Origin: Sinorhizobium arboris LMG 14919 | GTDB taxonomy: Bacteria; Pseudomonadota; Alphaproteobacteria; Rhizobiales; Rhizobiaceae | Assembly (NCBI RefSeq): GCF_000427465.1 | Contig: NZ_ATYB01000008.1 | Coordinates: forward strand, 930,001-994,000 | Reading direction: 5' to 3' | Length of the DNA stretch: 64,000 nt | Shown here: piece after piece, positions 52,227 through 62,066 of the stretch | Layout: every line of letters starts with the position of its first letter | Position numbering within the stretch: the first letter of the stretch is position 1 | Notes under the pieces: generated by a model | What the model saw: only the letters and a program-made list of their open reading frames with translations | Database searches by the model: none | What the model was told of the DNA's origin: nothing | Translations under genes and position numbers: made by a program

Positions 52227-53374
52227 GCCTTTGCACCGCTACCGCTGCGACATTCGAAGTCCGCCACAACGCCCCGGACTCGCTGCCGCGACGGGTGTTG
52301 ATGACCGTCGATGCGGTGGGCGGCGTGTGGCGCTATGCGGTGGATCTCGCCGAAGCCATGCGGGCTTCCGGCGTGGAGACGCTGATCGTCGGCCTCGGCC
52401 CGGAACCTTCCGCTGAGCAGCGGCGCGAGGCGAGCCGCATCGGCGGATTCGAATGGCTGACAGCGCCGCTCGACTGGATGGCCGAGGACGAGAGCGAACT
52501 CGACCGCGTTCCGGAGCTCCTGGGCGAACTTGCACTCAAGCATTCCATCGATCTCCTGCACCTCAACCTGCCGTCTCAAGCCGCGGGAATAGCGGCCGAG
52601 ATACCCGTCGTCACCTTCTCGCATTCCTGTGTCGCCACCTGGTTCGAGGCGGTGCGCGGATGCGGGTTGCCTGACGCCTGGCGCTGGCAGAAGCGATTGA
52701 ACCGGCTGGGATTCGACCGAGCCGACCTGGTGCTCGCGCCGAGCCGAAGCCATGCCGCGTCCCTGACGCGCTCCTACGGTCCAATTCACGATCTCGCAGT
52801 CGTCTACAATGCGAGCCGGGACGCATGCTCAGTCACCGCCAAGGAAAACTTCGTTCTGGCAGCCGGTCGCTGGTGGGACGAAGGCAAGAACGGCGCCGTA
52901 CTCGACAGGGCCGCCGCCGACATTAGCTGGCCGGTTGTGATGGCCGGTGCCTGTGAGGGGCCGAACGGACAGCGCCTGACGATCATGCATGCCGACCACA
53001 AGGGCGAACTCAGCCATGATCGGGCGATGTCGCTCATGTCGAAGGCCGCGATCGTCGTCTCTCCATCGCTCTACGAACCCTTCGGCCTGGTGGCGTTGGA
53101 GGCGGCACGTGCCGGCGCGGCACTGGTTCTCGCCGACATCGAGACCTATCGCGAGCTCTGGGACGGAGCCGCCCTTTTCGCCGACCCCGGCGATCCCCAA
53201 GCCTTTGCCCAGGCGGTCAACCGGTTGGCGCGGGATGCAGAGCTCAGGAAGGACCTCGGGCGCCGGGCACAGATGCGCTCGGCCGATTTCTCCCTCAAGA
53301 CCCAGCGCGATGCGATGTTTGCCGCCTACCGGCGTGTGACGCGCGGATCAAATCGTTTGACGGCAGCGGAGTGA
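52223..53374 (+). CDS. Glycosyltransferase, GT4-like
   Basis: A 383-residue GT-B enzyme, ATGA-coupled. The N-terminal half has VLMTVDAVGGVWRYAVDLAE; the nucleotide-sugar site in the C-terminal half is VSPSLYEPFGLVALEAARAG (Glu-x7-Glu pattern). Soluble, likely at the membrane face. It should transfer one sugar of the product assembled by this cluster. Confidence 0.88.
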   Translation: MSLCTATAATFEVRHNAPDSLPRRVLMTVDAVGGVWRYAVDLAEAMRASGVETLIVGLGPEPSAEQRREASRIGGFEWLTAPLDWMAEDESELDRVPELLGELALKHSIDLLHLNLPSQAAGIAAEIPVVTFSHSCVATWFEAVRGCGLPDAWRWQKRLNRLGFDRADLVLAPSRSHAASLTRSYGPIHDLAVVYNASRDACSVTAKENFVLAAGRWWDEGKNGAVLDRAAADISWPVVMAGACEGPNGQRLTIMHADHKGELSHDRAMSLMSKAAIVVSPSLYEPFGLVALEAARAGAALVLADIETYRELWDGAALFADPGDPQAFAQAVNRLARDAELRKDLGRRAQMRSADFSLKTQRDAMFAAYRRVTRGSNRLTAAE

Positions 53375-53378
53375 GCGG

Positions 53379-54509
53379 ATGCGATTTCTCTTCTACACCC
53401 ACTCATTGGTTTCCGACTGGAACCACGGCAATGCGCACTTCCTGCGCGGCGTCATGCGTGAACTCATCCGGCGCGGTCACGAGGCCATGGCGCTCGAGCC
53501 GAGCGATTCCTGGAGCCGGCGCAATCTGGTTGCCGATCAAGGTCTCGGACCGATCGCAGCCTTCCGCAAGGCCTTCCCCGGTTTGCGCGTCGGCATATAC
53601 GGGGCCGATTTCGACCACGAAGCTGCGGCCGGCGAGGCGGACATGGTCATCGTGCACGAGTGGACCGATCCCGATCTGGTCGCCGAGCTCGGTCGCATTC
53701 GCTTGACGGGTGGCCGCTTCACGCTCGCTTTCCACGATACCCATCACCGCGCCGTCAGCGCCAAGCGGGATATCGCCCGGCTCGATCTTTCGGGCTACGA
53801 CTTCGTTCTGGCTTTCGGTGAGGCCCTGCGCGAGCGTTATCTGCACGCGGGCTGGGGAAGGCACGTCCACACCTGGCACGAGGCCGCGGATACTTCGCTG
53901 TTCCGGCCGATGCCGGAGGTCGAAAAGCAGGGCGAACTCATCTGGATCGGCAATTGGGGCGATGACGAGCGCAGCAGCGAGATCATGTCCTTCCTGGTCG
54001 AACCGGCGAAAGAGCTGAAACTCAGGACGACCGTCCGCGGCGTGCGTTATCCCGAGACCGCGCTCAGAGCCTTGCGCGCCGCCAAGATCGTCTATGGCGG
54101 CTGGCTCGCGAATGCCGCCGTTCCGCGGGCTTTCGCCGAGCACCGGGCCACCGTGCACATCCCGCGCCGGCCCTATGTGGAAGCCCTGCCCGGGATACCG
54201 ACCATCCGGGTCTTCGAGGCGCTTGCCTGCGGCATTCCGCTTATTTCGGCGCCATGGACCGATGCCGAAGGGCTCTTCCGTCCGGGCAAGGATTTCTGCA
54301 TCGCCAAGGACGGCAAGGAGATGACGCGCCTTCTGCGGCAGCTGCTCGCCGAACCCGCCTTCGCCGCGGAAATGGTCGCCTCGGGACTGGAGACGGTCCG
54401 GGCGCGCCACACATGCGGCCATCGCGTCGACGAACTTCTCGCCATCGCCGCCTCCTACAGGCCGCGCACCGGCGTGAAACGGACAATTCCGGAGGAGGCC
54501 GAGGTATGA
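53379..54509 (+). CDS. CgeB-like glycosyltransferase 1
   Basis: A 376-residue GT-B protein. It begins FLFYTHSLVSDWNHGNAHFL, and the donor site near the C-terminus is IPTIRVFEALACGIPLISAP. The same plan (short N-terminal search for SLVS..N, glycan site RVFEA) recurs in the next two genes, so the three look like diverged copies. Four bases separate it from the previous gene. Confidence 0.85.
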   Translation: MRFLFYTHSLVSDWNHGNAHFLRGVMRELIRRGHEAMALEPSDSWSRRNLVADQGLGPIAAFRKAFPGLRVGIYGADFDHEAAAGEADMVIVHEWTDPDLVAELGRIRLTGGRFTLAFHDTHHRAVSAKRDIARLDLSGYDFVLAFGEALRERYLHAGWGRHVHTWHEAADTSLFRPMPEVEKQGELIWIGNWGDDERSSEIMSFLVEPAKELKLRTTVRGVRYPETALRALRAAKIVYGGWLANAAVPRAFAEHRATVHIPRRPYVEALPGIPTIRVFEALACGIPLISAPWTDAEGLFRPGKDFCIAKDGKEMTRLLRQLLAEPAFAAEMVASGLETVRARHTCGHRVDELLAIAASYRPRTGVKRTIPEEAEV

Positions 54510-55591
54510 GACTGGCATTTTACGGATCGAGTCTGGTTTCGGCCTATTGGAACGGGGCCGCGACCTACTATCGCGGCCTGCTGCGCGCACTTGCCGAGCG
54601 GGGGTATGAGATCACCTTCTATGAGCCTGATGTCTACGACCGGCAGGCGCACCGCGATATCGATCCTCCCTCCTGGTGCCGCGTCGTCGTCTACGAAGGG
54701 ACAATCGAGGCATTGAAAAGTGCGGCGCGGGAAGCAGCCAAGGCGGACATCGTCGTCAAGGCAAGCGGCGTCGGCTTCGAGGACGAGCGGCTGCTCGCCG
54801 AGGTGATGGCAGCGGCAGACCCGGCGGCGCTTAAGATATTCTGGGATGTCGATGCACCTGCCACGCTTGCCGAGCTCAGGGCCTCCCCCGATCACCCGCT
54901 TCGCCGCGCACTGCCTTCCCTGGATCTCGTGCTGACCTATGGCGGCGGCGAACCCGTGGTCGAATCCTATCGCGCGCTCGGTGCCCGCGAATGCGTGCCT
55001 ATCTACAATGCGGTCGATCCGCAGACGCACCATCCGGTTTCGCCGGACCCGCGCTTTACAGCCGATCTCGCCTTTCTTGGCAACCGCCTGCCGGACCGCG
55101 AGGAGCGGGTGGAAGCCTTTTTCCTCGAACCGGCGCAACAGCTCTGGCAGCGGCGTTTTCTGCTCGGCGGGGCGGGCTGGCACGACAAATCGCTGTCCCC
55201 GAACGTCGCCTATATCGGGCACGTCCCGACCGCCGACCACAATGCCTTCAACACCACCCCGATGGCCGTCCTCAACATTTCACGCGCTAGCATGGCGGAA
55301 AACGGCTTCTCGCCGGCCACCCGCGTATTCGAGGCGGCGGGCGCAGGCGCCTGCCTGATCACCGACCACTGGGAGGGCATCGAGCTCTTCCTGACGCCCG
55401 GAGAGGAAGTTCTGGTCGCCAGGGACGGCCGCGACGTCGCCGAGCTGATGCAGAAGCTGACCGCCGCCACCGCCAGGGCGATCGGCGAACGGGCGCTCCG
55501 CCACGTCCTCGCCGAGCATACCTACGCACATCGCGCCGCGGAGGTGGACCGCGTCTTGAGGCAGGCGCGCCGGATGGAGGCCGCCGAATGA
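54506..55591 (+). CDS. CgeB-like glycosyltransferase 2
   Basis: A 361-residue GT-B protein, ATGA-coupled. It begins LAFYGSSLVSAYWNGAATYY; the spore-maturation CgeB-type core reads DLAFLGNRLPDREERVEAFF, and the donor site is ATRVFEAAGAGACLITDHWE. Related to its two neighbours but clearly diverged, so each probably forms a different linkage. Confidence 0.87.
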   Translation: MRLAFYGSSLVSAYWNGAATYYRGLLRALAERGYEITFYEPDVYDRQAHRDIDPPSWCRVVVYEGTIEALKSAAREAAKADIVVKASGVGFEDERLLAEVMAAADPAALKIFWDVDAPATLAELRASPDHPLRRALPSLDLVLTYGGGEPVVESYRALGARECVPIYNAVDPQTHHPVSPDPRFTADLAFLGNRLPDREERVEAFFLEPAQQLWQRRFLLGGAGWHDKSLSPNVAYIGHVPTADHNAFNTTPMAVLNISRASMAENGFSPATRVFEAAGAGACLITDHWEGIELFLTPGEEVLVARDGRDVAELMQKLTAATARAIGERALRHVLAEHTYAHRAAEVDRVLRQARRMEAAE

Positions 55592-56706
55592 ACCGGCCGC
55601 TCGACATCGTCATTCTCGGTCTCTCGCTGTCCTCCTCGTGGGGCAACGGTCACGCGACGACCTATCGTGCATTGCTCCGCGCCCTCGACGCTGCCGGGCA
55701 TAGGGTGACGTTCCTCGAGCGAGACGTACCGTGGTATGCGAGCAATCGCGACCTGACCGCGCCGGACTTCTGCGACCTCGTCTTCTATGCGGAACCGGAC
55801 GAACTCATCGGGCGACAGGCGCGCAGGCTTGCAAATGCCGATGCCGTCATCATCGGCTCCTATGTGCCCGATGGCGTGGAGGTGATCGACGCCGTCGCGG
55901 ACCTCGGACCGAAACGCCTGTGCTTCTACGACATCGACACGCCCGTGACGCTTGCCAAGCTCGAGCGCGGCGACGAGGAATATCTCGCCCGAAGGCAGGT
56001 TGCGTCCTTCGACCTCTATTTTTCCTTCTCCGGCGGCAGAACGCTCGACCGGCTGCGGGACGAGTTCGCGGCGCGGCGCCCTGCGCCCCTCTACTGCGCC
56101 GTAGATCTCGACGCCTACTGCAATACCGGCGCGGCCGCGGAGTGGGACCTCGGCTATCTCGGTACCTTCAGCCCCGACAGGCAGCCCGCGCTGGAACGCC
56201 TGCTTGTCGAGCCGGCGCGCCGCCTGCCGCAAATGCGCTTCGTCGTCGCGGGGCCGAGCTATCCTGACGACATCGACTGGCCGGGGAACGTCGAGCGCAT
56301 CGAGCATCTGCCGCCCGGCAAGCATGCCGAATTCTATAGCCGTCAGCGATTCACCCTGAACGTGACGCGCGCCGACATGGTGGCCGCCGGCTGGTCGCCG
56401 AGCGTTCGCCTCTTCGAGGCCGCCGCATGCCGCACGCCTTTGATCAGCGACTGGTGGGAAGGCATCGAAAGCTTCTTTCCGGCCGGCGAGGCCGTGATCA
56501 TCGCCCAGAGCAGCGACGATGTCGTCGCAGCCCTGACCGGCCTCAATGAAAGGCAACGCAAAGCACTCGCCGATTGCGCTTATCGACGCGTAGCCGCCGC
56601 GCATAGTTCCGCGGCGCGCGCACGCACCTTTGTCGAGGCAATCGAAAGCGTCGCCGCCAGGACCGGCCTCGCCAACAGGCGTTCCGAGCGGCGGCTTCCC
56701 GTTTAA
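55588..56706 (+). CDS. CgeB-like glycosyltransferase 3
   Basis: A 372-residue GT-B protein, ATGA-coupled. It begins [20 protein letters not shown]; the core reads [20 protein letters not shown], then [20 protein letters not shown]. The shared signature DxxxLG...R...E and FEAA...LI.D.WEG with the previous gene supports recent common origin. Confidence 0.87.
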   Translation: MNRPLDIVILGLSLSSSWGNGHATTYRALLRALDAAGHRVTFLERDVPWYASNRDLTAPDFCDLVFYAEPDELIGRQARRLANADAVIIGSYVPDGVEVIDAVADLGPKRLCFYDIDTPVTLAKLERGDEEYLARRQVASFDLYFSFSGGRTLDRLRDEFAARRPAPLYCAVDLDAYCNTGAAAEWDLGYLGTFSPDRQPALERLLVEPARRLPQMRFVVAGPSYPDDIDWPGNVERIEHLPPGKHAEFYSRQRFTLNVTRADMVAAGWSPSVRLFEAAACRTPLISDWWEGIESFFPAGEAVIIAQSSDDVVAALTGLNERQRKALADCAYRRVAAAHSSAARARTFVEAIESVAARTGLANRRSERRLPV

Positions 56707-56725
56707 CCCGAAAGGAGAACGGCCG

Positions 56726-57766
56726 ATGGCTAAAAGAAACAAAGCAAGCCGAGGAAAGATCATCCTGGTTGCCGGCGGCGCCGGCTTTGTCGGATCGCAC
56801 CTTTGTTCAGCACTTCTCGGCGCCGGCAACCGGGTGATCTGCCTCGACAGCTATCTCACCGGCTCCCCTGCCAATCTCACCGGCCTGAAGAACGACCCCT
56901 ATTTCGCTATGGTGGAACAGGACGTCTGCGACGAAATCGACGTCGATGAACCGGTCGACCAGATCTACAATCTGGCCTGCCCCGCCTCGCCGCCGTCCTA
57001 CCAGGCCGATCCCATCCACACGATGATGACCAGCGTGACCGGGACGGGAAACCTCCTGCGGCTCGCCGAGAGGCACGGAGCCACGCTTCTGCAGGCCTCC
57101 ACAAGCGAGATCTACGGCGATCCGGAGGAACATCCGCAGCAGGAGAACTACTGGGGTCACGTCAACTGCACCGGCCCGCGAGCCTGCTACGACGAAGGCA
57201 AGCGCGCCGCCGAGGCTCTGTGCTTCGATAGCCTGAGGTCGGGAAGCGTCGACGCCCGGGTCGCCCGCATCTTCAACACCTACGGTCCGCATATGCGCCC
57301 TAATGACGGCCGGATCGTTTCGAACTTCATCGTCCAGGCGCTGAGGAACGAGCCGCTCACCGTCTACGGCAGCGGCGAGCAGACGCGCTCCTTCTGCTAC
57401 GTATCCGACCTTGTGGACGGGCTGATCCGGCTGATGAACCGCAAGGAGAACCCCGCCGTGCCGGTGAACCTCGGCAATCCGGGCGAATTCACCGTCGTCG
57501 AGCTGGCGGAACTGGTCCTCTCGAAGATAAAAACGGCTTCGACGATCATCCATGAGCCGTTGCCGGCGGACGACCCGCAGCGGCGGCGGCCGGATATCAC
57601 GCGCGCCAGGAAGCTGCTCGGCTGGGAGCCCAAAGTTCCTCTGGAGGACGGGCTGACGCACACGATCGCCTGGTTCGAGAGCGCGCTTGCCGGCAGCAGG
57701 GCGGAACGCCGGTCCGGCCGCACCCGTCGCCAGCCGCAACTTTCCGCCGTCACTCAGGATCTGTGA
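56726..57766 (+). CDS. UDP-glucuronic acid decarboxylase (UDP-xylose synthase)
   Basis: A 346-residue extended short-chain dehydrogenase. NAD motif [38 protein letters not shown] and [14 protein letters not shown] (YxxxK); [20 protein letters not shown]. These are signature blocks of UXS enzymes, which turn UDP-glucuronate into UDP-xylose. RBS AAAGGAG before the ATG at 56726. It predicts that the cluster product contains xylose or a pentose derived from it. Confidence 0.92.
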   Translation: MAKRNKASRGKIILVAGGAGFVGSHLCSALLGAGNRVICLDSYLTGSPANLTGLKNDPYFAMVEQDVCDEIDVDEPVDQIYNLACPASPPSYQADPIHTMMTSVTGTGNLLRLAERHGATLLQASTSEIYGDPEEHPQQENYWGHVNCTGPRACYDEGKRAAEALCFDSLRSGSVDARVARIFNTYGPHMRPNDGRIVSNFIVQALRNEPLTVYGSGEQTRSFCYVSDLVDGLIRLMNRKENPAVPVNLGNPGEFTVVELAELVLSKIKTASTIIHEPLPADDPQRRRPDITRARKLLGWEPKVPLEDGLTHTIAWFESALAGSRAERRSGRTRRQPQLSAVTQDL

Positions 57767-57768
57767 TC

Positions 57769-58542
57769 ATGGTTCAGGAGACGAAAGACCGATCGGCCAT
57801 TGCGGAAGAGATCGCGGCGCTCGGTCCCTGGTTCCACAACATGCGGATCGGGGGTATCGAAACAGCGCCCGGTCACTTCCTCGGGGACTATCCCGCGGTG
57901 AAATGGAAGGCCTTCAGGCATGTCGTGCCGGACGACCTCGAAGGGAGGAGCGTCCTCGACATCGGCTGCAATGCCGGGTTCTACACGCAGGAGATGAAAC
58001 GCCGAAATGCCGGACGCGTGCTCGGGATCGACTCCGACCCGCACTATCTCCGGCAGGCCAAGTTCGCCGCGGAGCAGGCGGGAGTCGACATCGAATACAG
58101 GTTGATGTCGGTCTATGACGCGGCGCGGCTGCGCGAGAAGTTCGACCTGGTCATCTTCATGGGCGTGCTCTACCACCTTCGCCATCCGCTGCTGGCGCTC
58201 GACCTGCTCTACGAGCACGTCGTCAGGGACCAGATGCTCTTTCAGTGCATGCAGCGCGGGTCGGACTCCGTGGCAGCCCTCGAGGATGACTACGATTTCC
58301 GGGAGTGGGAGATTTTCGACCGGCCGGACTACCCGAAGCTTTTCTTCGTCGAACACCGCTTCGCAGATGACCCCACCAACTGGTTCATCCCCAACCGCGC
58401 CGGCGTGGAGGCGATGCTGCGAAGCGCCGGTTTCGTCATCGAAGCCAATCCCGAGCGGGAAGTCTACCTTCTGCGGCGCGGCGAGCGCCCCTATCTGGAC
58501 GAGCCCACCCTCAGAATTCTCGGAGGTTCGGCAGATCACTAG
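57769..58542 (+). CDS. SAM-dependent methyltransferase, CmoB-like (TIGR04290-type)
   Basis: A 257-residue protein. The SAM motif is VLDIGCNAGFYTQEMKRR, followed by VLGIDSDPHYLRQAKFA and IFMGVLYHLRHPLLALDLL. The overall arrangement resembles the tRNA-modifying CmoB group, and from memory the closest named family is TIGR04290. In this context the acceptor is more likely a sugar or cyclitol hydroxyl than tRNA. GTG 57763 is an alternative start that overlaps the previous stop. Confidence 0.87.
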   Translation: MVQETKDRSAIAEEIAALGPWFHNMRIGGIETAPGHFLGDYPAVKWKAFRHVVPDDLEGRSVLDIGCNAGFYTQEMKRRNAGRVLGIDSDPHYLRQAKFAAEQAGVDIEYRLMSVYDAARLREKFDLVIFMGVLYHLRHPLLALDLLYEHVVRDQMLFQCMQRGSDSVAALEDDYDFREWEIFDRPDYPKLFFVEHRFADDPTNWFIPNRAGVEAMLRSAGFVIEANPEREVYLLRRGERPYLDEPTLRILGGSADH

Positions 58543-58599
58543 AGCGCTTCCGTGGGCGCCTTTCCGCCCCCGTCCCGCTCCCTGCCTGCTTGCCGGATC

Positions 58600-58791
58600 T
58601 TATCCGAAACGACGAAGCTGCGCCGCTTCCTTCTCGAGCAGGTCGGCCACTTCCTGGAGCGTCATATGCGTCACGCAGAGATGGATGGCGCATTCGAGAA
58701 AGCGCGTCGACGAGCGCCGCAAATACATGGCTTCCTCGCGCGCGGCCAGTTCCGATAAAGGATCCTTCGATGGGCGTCGACGGTCAGGCAT
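58600..58791 (-). CDS. Small charged helical protein, hypothetical
   Basis: A 63-residue frame with a near-ideal ribosome site (AAGGAG seven nt before the ATG). It reads KDPLSELAAREEAMYLRRSS, then HMTLQEVADLLEKEAAQLRR, probably two helices. Not recognised. It is convergent with the methyltransferase gene. Confidence 0.55.
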   Translation of the reverse strand: MPDRRRPSKDPLSELAAREEAMYLRRSSTRFLECAIHLCVTHMTLQEVADLLEKEAAQLRRFG

Positions 58792-58848
58792 TTGGAGACT
58801 CCTTCGATTCGCGTGTTTGGAGAACTCGGGCGGTGGTCAAACCCGCTT

Positions 58849-59193
58849 TCATGGCGAGAAGAGCCCGCCGGCATAGATCAAGGCGCCTATCACGACGGCC
58901 ATGCCGACGATGGCCAGACTCAGTCCGAGCCGTTGCTTGTTCGGTCCGGCGGTCTCCGCAGCCGCAAGCGGCCGCATTGCGTCGTTGTACTCGGTCGAGG
59001 TGTCGGCCGGCCTCCCCTCCTCTTGCCCGGCTCTCGCGTTCCGGACCGCTTCCGGGCCGGGGGGCGTACCGGCTGCTTCGTCGTCGGTCTCGAGGGGCGC
59101 CGCCGCGGGGTCGAACCCGCGCCTTTTGTCACCAGTCCTTCCATGCTGGATGTCGCCACGCACCTGCGCAGGATTGCTTTCCGGCTTGGACAT
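58849..59193 (-). CDS. Small tail-anchored membrane protein, hypothetical
   Basis: A 114-residue protein. AAAGGAG lies five nt before the ATG at 59193. About 90 hydrophilic, probably disordered residues (many Gly, Pro, Asp) precede one C-terminal membrane span, RLGLSLAIVGMAVVIGALIY, ending GGLFSP. Not recognised; 57 bases after it comes the start of the small gene at 58791, so they may form an operon. Confidence 0.6.
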   Translation of the reverse strand: MSKPESNPAQVRGDIQHGRTGDKRRGFDPAAAPLETDDEAAGTPPGPEAVRNARAGQEEGRPADTSTEYNDAMRPLAAAETAGPNKQRLGLSLAIVGMAVVIGALIYAGGLFSP

Positions 59194-59288
59194 GGTCGCT
59201 CCTTTCCGCTTCGCGACACAACCGGCTTTCACGGCATTTGTTCCCTGCTCCTCCGCGGTGTCGGGGCTGACGTGATCGTCGCCTTCCG

Positions 59289-60419
59289 CTACTGCGACGT
59301 GAAGCGTTCTGGACGAAATGTGGCGAGCATCGGATGCTCAGCACCCGTTGCGATCTCATAAGCCAGAAGCTCACCAACGATAAGGCCAAGCGTCGCACCG
59401 CTGTGGCTGAAGGCCACGTAGTAGCCGGGAATGGCCTTGAGCGCTCCCAGCACCGGTTCGCCGTCTCCTGGAATGGGTTTGCCGCCGACGCCGATGGAGG
59501 CGATCTCGAGCTTCGGATTGCCCCCCATCACCTTTGACGCCTCGGCCAGGAGGGCATCTACGACGGCCGCATCGATGTCGCGACAACCGCCCTCGTGCAT
59601 CTTCACGCCTTCATCCGCCGCCCAATCGGCATCCAGCGAGAAGGTGCCGCCCGGCGCGGGGCGGACGGCGACACGCGGCGTGTTCAAGACGGCGCGCAAA
59701 GGATGGGCAAGCGGCTTCGTTCGCACCAGAAGCGCGACCGGCGTTGCATCGTCGATGGTTTCGCCGGCTTGCTCCACCATCTTCGGCACGGCTGAGCCGG
59801 TGGCCAGCAGGACGGCATCCCCCAGGAAGCGATTGCCCGCGGCCGTTTCGGCGCCGACCGCCCTACCGCCTTCGACAACGACCCTTGCCGCACCCTCATC
59901 GGTCACGAGCGTGCCGCCGAGCTTGGCAAACTCTTCGATAAGCAGGTTGATCAGGATCGGCAGATCGACCCACCCTTCACCCGGATTGAAGATCGCGCCC
60001 TGAGGCGTGATCGCGCGCGCGTCGAGACCCGGCGTCACTGCCGCGACTTCGCCCGGCGCGAGGCGCTTTGCATCATAGCCGAGCGAGACTTCATGGCGAT
60101 AGGCTGCGTCGATGCCGTTGCTCGAGTCATCGGCATCCCAGGTCAGGCCACCGTCGAAGCGAAGCCAGTCCGCATCGGGGAAGCGAGCCGAGAGCGTGCG
60201 GTAGCGATCGATGCCCGCCATGCGCAGCCGGTGATAGGGTTCGGAGCGAATACGCGACGAGTTCAACCAGGAGAGCGAGCGGCCGGAAGCGCCGCCGGCC
60301 GGCGGGCCATCGTTCAGGATGGTCACGCGAATGCCCCGCCGGGCAAGCTGCACTCCCGTTGAGACGCCGAAAATGCCGGCGCCGATGATGACCGCCGAAG
60401 TGATGATGTTATCCGTCAT
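59289..60419 (-). CDS. FAD-dependent amine/amino-acid oxidoreductase (DAO family)
   Basis: A 376-residue protein. FAD motif AVIIGAGIFGVSTGVQLARRG at residues about 9-29, SGRSLSWLNSSR after it, and the C-terminal FAD contact VAFSHSGATLGLIVGELLAY. This is the D-amino-acid oxidase/sarcosine oxidase group. It lies 78 bp after an amino-acid importer on the same strand, so it likely oxidises the imported amino acid or N-methyl amino acid. The substrate is not fixed. Confidence 0.88.
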   Translation of the reverse strand: MTDNIITSAVIIGAGIFGVSTGVQLARRGIRVTILNDGPPAGGASGRSLSWLNSSRIRSEPYHRLRMAGIDRYRTLSARFPDADWLRFDGGLTWDADDSSNGIDAAYRHEVSLGYDAKRLAPGEVAAVTPGLDARAITPQGAIFNPGEGWVDLPILINLLIEEFAKLGGTLVTDEGAARVVVEGGRAVGAETAAGNRFLGDAVLLATGSAVPKMVEQAGETIDDATPVALLVRTKPLAHPLRAVLNTPRVAVRPAPGGTFSLDADWAADEGVKMHEGGCRDIDAAVVDALLAEASKVMGGNPKLEIASIGVGGKPIPGDGEPVLGALKAIPGYYVAFSHSGATLGLIVGELLAYEIATGAEHPMLATFRPERFTSQ

Positions 60420-60497
60420 GGTTAATTGTCTTTCGATCCGTTGGACAGGTCAGGTGATGCGAGGATGGGCCCTCATGGTCGTCTTCTCCCCTTGCCT

Positions 60498-62006
60498 TCA
60501 GAGCACTTCGGCGAGGAAACGCTGAAGGCGTGGGCTCTGCGGATAGTCGAAGATCGCCTCGGGCGTGCCTGCCTCGACGATGCGCCCCTCGTCCATGAAA
60601 ACGACCTGGTCGGCGACACGTCGGGCAAAGCCCATCTCGTGCGTGACGACGACCATGGTCATGCCGCCTTTACCGAGATCGGCCATGAGGTTGAGGACAC
60701 CCTTAACGAGCTCGGGGTCGAGCGCGCTCGTCACCTCGTCGAACAGGATGACTTCGGGTTCCATGGCCAGCGCGCGGGCTATCGCGACACGCTGCTGCTG
60801 CCCGCCGGAGAGACCACCGGGGCGATGATGCTGGCGGCTGGCGAGACCGACATCGGCAAGCCGCACCTTGGCGATGCGTTCCGCTTCGGCCTTTGGCAGA
60901 CCCTTTATCTTCGTCAGCGACAGCATGACGTTTTCGAGAGCCGTGTGATCCGGAAAGAGGTTGAAGTGCTGGAAGACCATACCCACCCGGCGGCGGAGCC
61001 GCTCCGGCTTCATTGTGAGAATGCTGTCGCCGTCGAGCAGGATGTCGCCGCACTTCGGTTCCACCAGACGGTTGAGGCAGCGCAGAAGCGTCGACTTGCC
61101 CGAACCGGAAGGGCCGATGATGCAGGTGACGCTGCCGGGCCTCACCGAGAGGTCGACGCCCTTCAGCACGTCGAGCTCGCCATAGGCCATGCCGAGATCG
61201 CAGACTTCCAAACTGCCGCCCTTGAAGGCAATCTGCGAGGCGTGATCGGCGCGATCGAGTTCGCTAACCTCCTCCAGCCCGCTCGTAATGGCCGCCGATT
61301 GCTGCTTGCCAAGCCTGAGACGACTGTCGATGGCGTTGACGAAATGCGTGAGCGGCACCGTGACGAAGAGATAGAAGACGCCCGCGAGAAGGAGCGGCGA
61401 GAGATTGCCGGTCACCACGGCCTGATCCTGGCCAACGCGGAAAATCTCGCGTTCGGAAGCCAGCAGGCCGAGGAAATAGACGAGGCTCGAATCTTTCACA
61501 TTGCCGATGAACTGGTTTACCAGTGCTGGGAGGACCCGACGCACGCCCTGCGGCACGACGATAAGGCGCATGCCCTGGCCGTAGCTCATACTGAGCGCCC
61601 GGCACGCCTCCATCTGGCCGCGTTCGACGCTCTGGATGCCTGAACGGAAGATCTCGCCGATATAGGCGCCCGCTATGAGGCTGAGCGCGAGAACGCCGAG
61701 AGGATAAGGCGACGGACCGAACAGTTCGCGGCCGATGCGCGCAAAGCCCTGACCTATCAGCAGGATGGTGACAATGGCCGGCAGACCGCGGAAGATGTCC
61801 GTATAGATGCGGGCCGGGATACGCAGCCAGGGCGACCGCGAAATGCCCATGATGGCGAGCACCATGCCGATGACGATGCCCAGTACCGTCGAGGCGGCCG
61901 CCAGGATCAACGTGTTTTTCAGACCGACCGTGATCATGGTCGGCAGGACTTCGGCCATCGCGCCCCAATCGAGGAAGCTGCGGCGAAGGTTTTCAAGCCA
62001 GTTCAT
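60498..62006 (-). CDS. Fused amino-acid ABC permease-ATPase
   Basis: A 502-residue protein. Residues 1-235 are a HisM/GlnP-type permease ([23 protein letters not shown] loop [20 protein letters not shown]). A linker of about 25 residues leads to a complete ATPase from about residue 262: Walker [15 protein letters not shown]-loop [10 protein letters not shown], signature LSGGQQQR, Walker [17 protein letters not shown]-loop VVTHE. The frame is continuous with no gap. Such fusions occur in the family and guarantee one ATPase per permease. Confidence 0.92.
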   Translation of the reverse strand: MNWLENLRRSFLDWGAMAEVLPTMITVGLKNTLILAAASTVLGIVIGMVLAIMGISRSPWLRIPARIYTDIFRGLPAIVTILLIGQGFARIGRELFGPSPYPLGVLALSLIAGAYIGEIFRSGIQSVERGQMEACRALSMSYGQGMRLIVVPQGVRRVLPALVNQFIGNVKDSSLVYFLGLLASEREIFRVGQDQAVVTGNLSPLLLAGVFYLFVTVPLTHFVNAIDSRLRLGKQQSAAITSGLEEVSELDRADHASQIAFKGGSLEVCDLGMAYGELDVLKGVDLSVRPGSVTCIIGPSGSGKSTLLRCLNRLVEPKCGDILLDGDSILTMKPERLRRRVGMVFQHFNLFPDHTALENVMLSLTKIKGLPKAEAERIAKVRLADVGLASRQHHRPGGLSGGQQQRVAIARALAMEPEVILFDEVTSALDPELVKGVLNLMADLGKGGMTMVVVTHEMGFARRVADQVVFMDEGRIVEAGTPEAIFDYPQSPRLQRFLAEVL

Positions 62007-62029
62007 CAGGCGGTTCCCTGAAGGAAAGG

Positions 62030-62057
62030 CCGGTCCGACCGACGACGATCGGACCGG
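62030..62057 (-). other. Intercistronic stem-loop after the binding-protein gene
   Basis: CCGGTCCGA (62030-62038) pairs perfectly with TCGGACCGG (62049-62057) around a 10-nt loop, nine nt after the binding-protein stop and before the fused transporter gene. This is the same stem and loop size as the one at 8113-8140, with different sequence. Confidence 0.65.
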
Positions 62058-62066
62058 AACGCGGGA

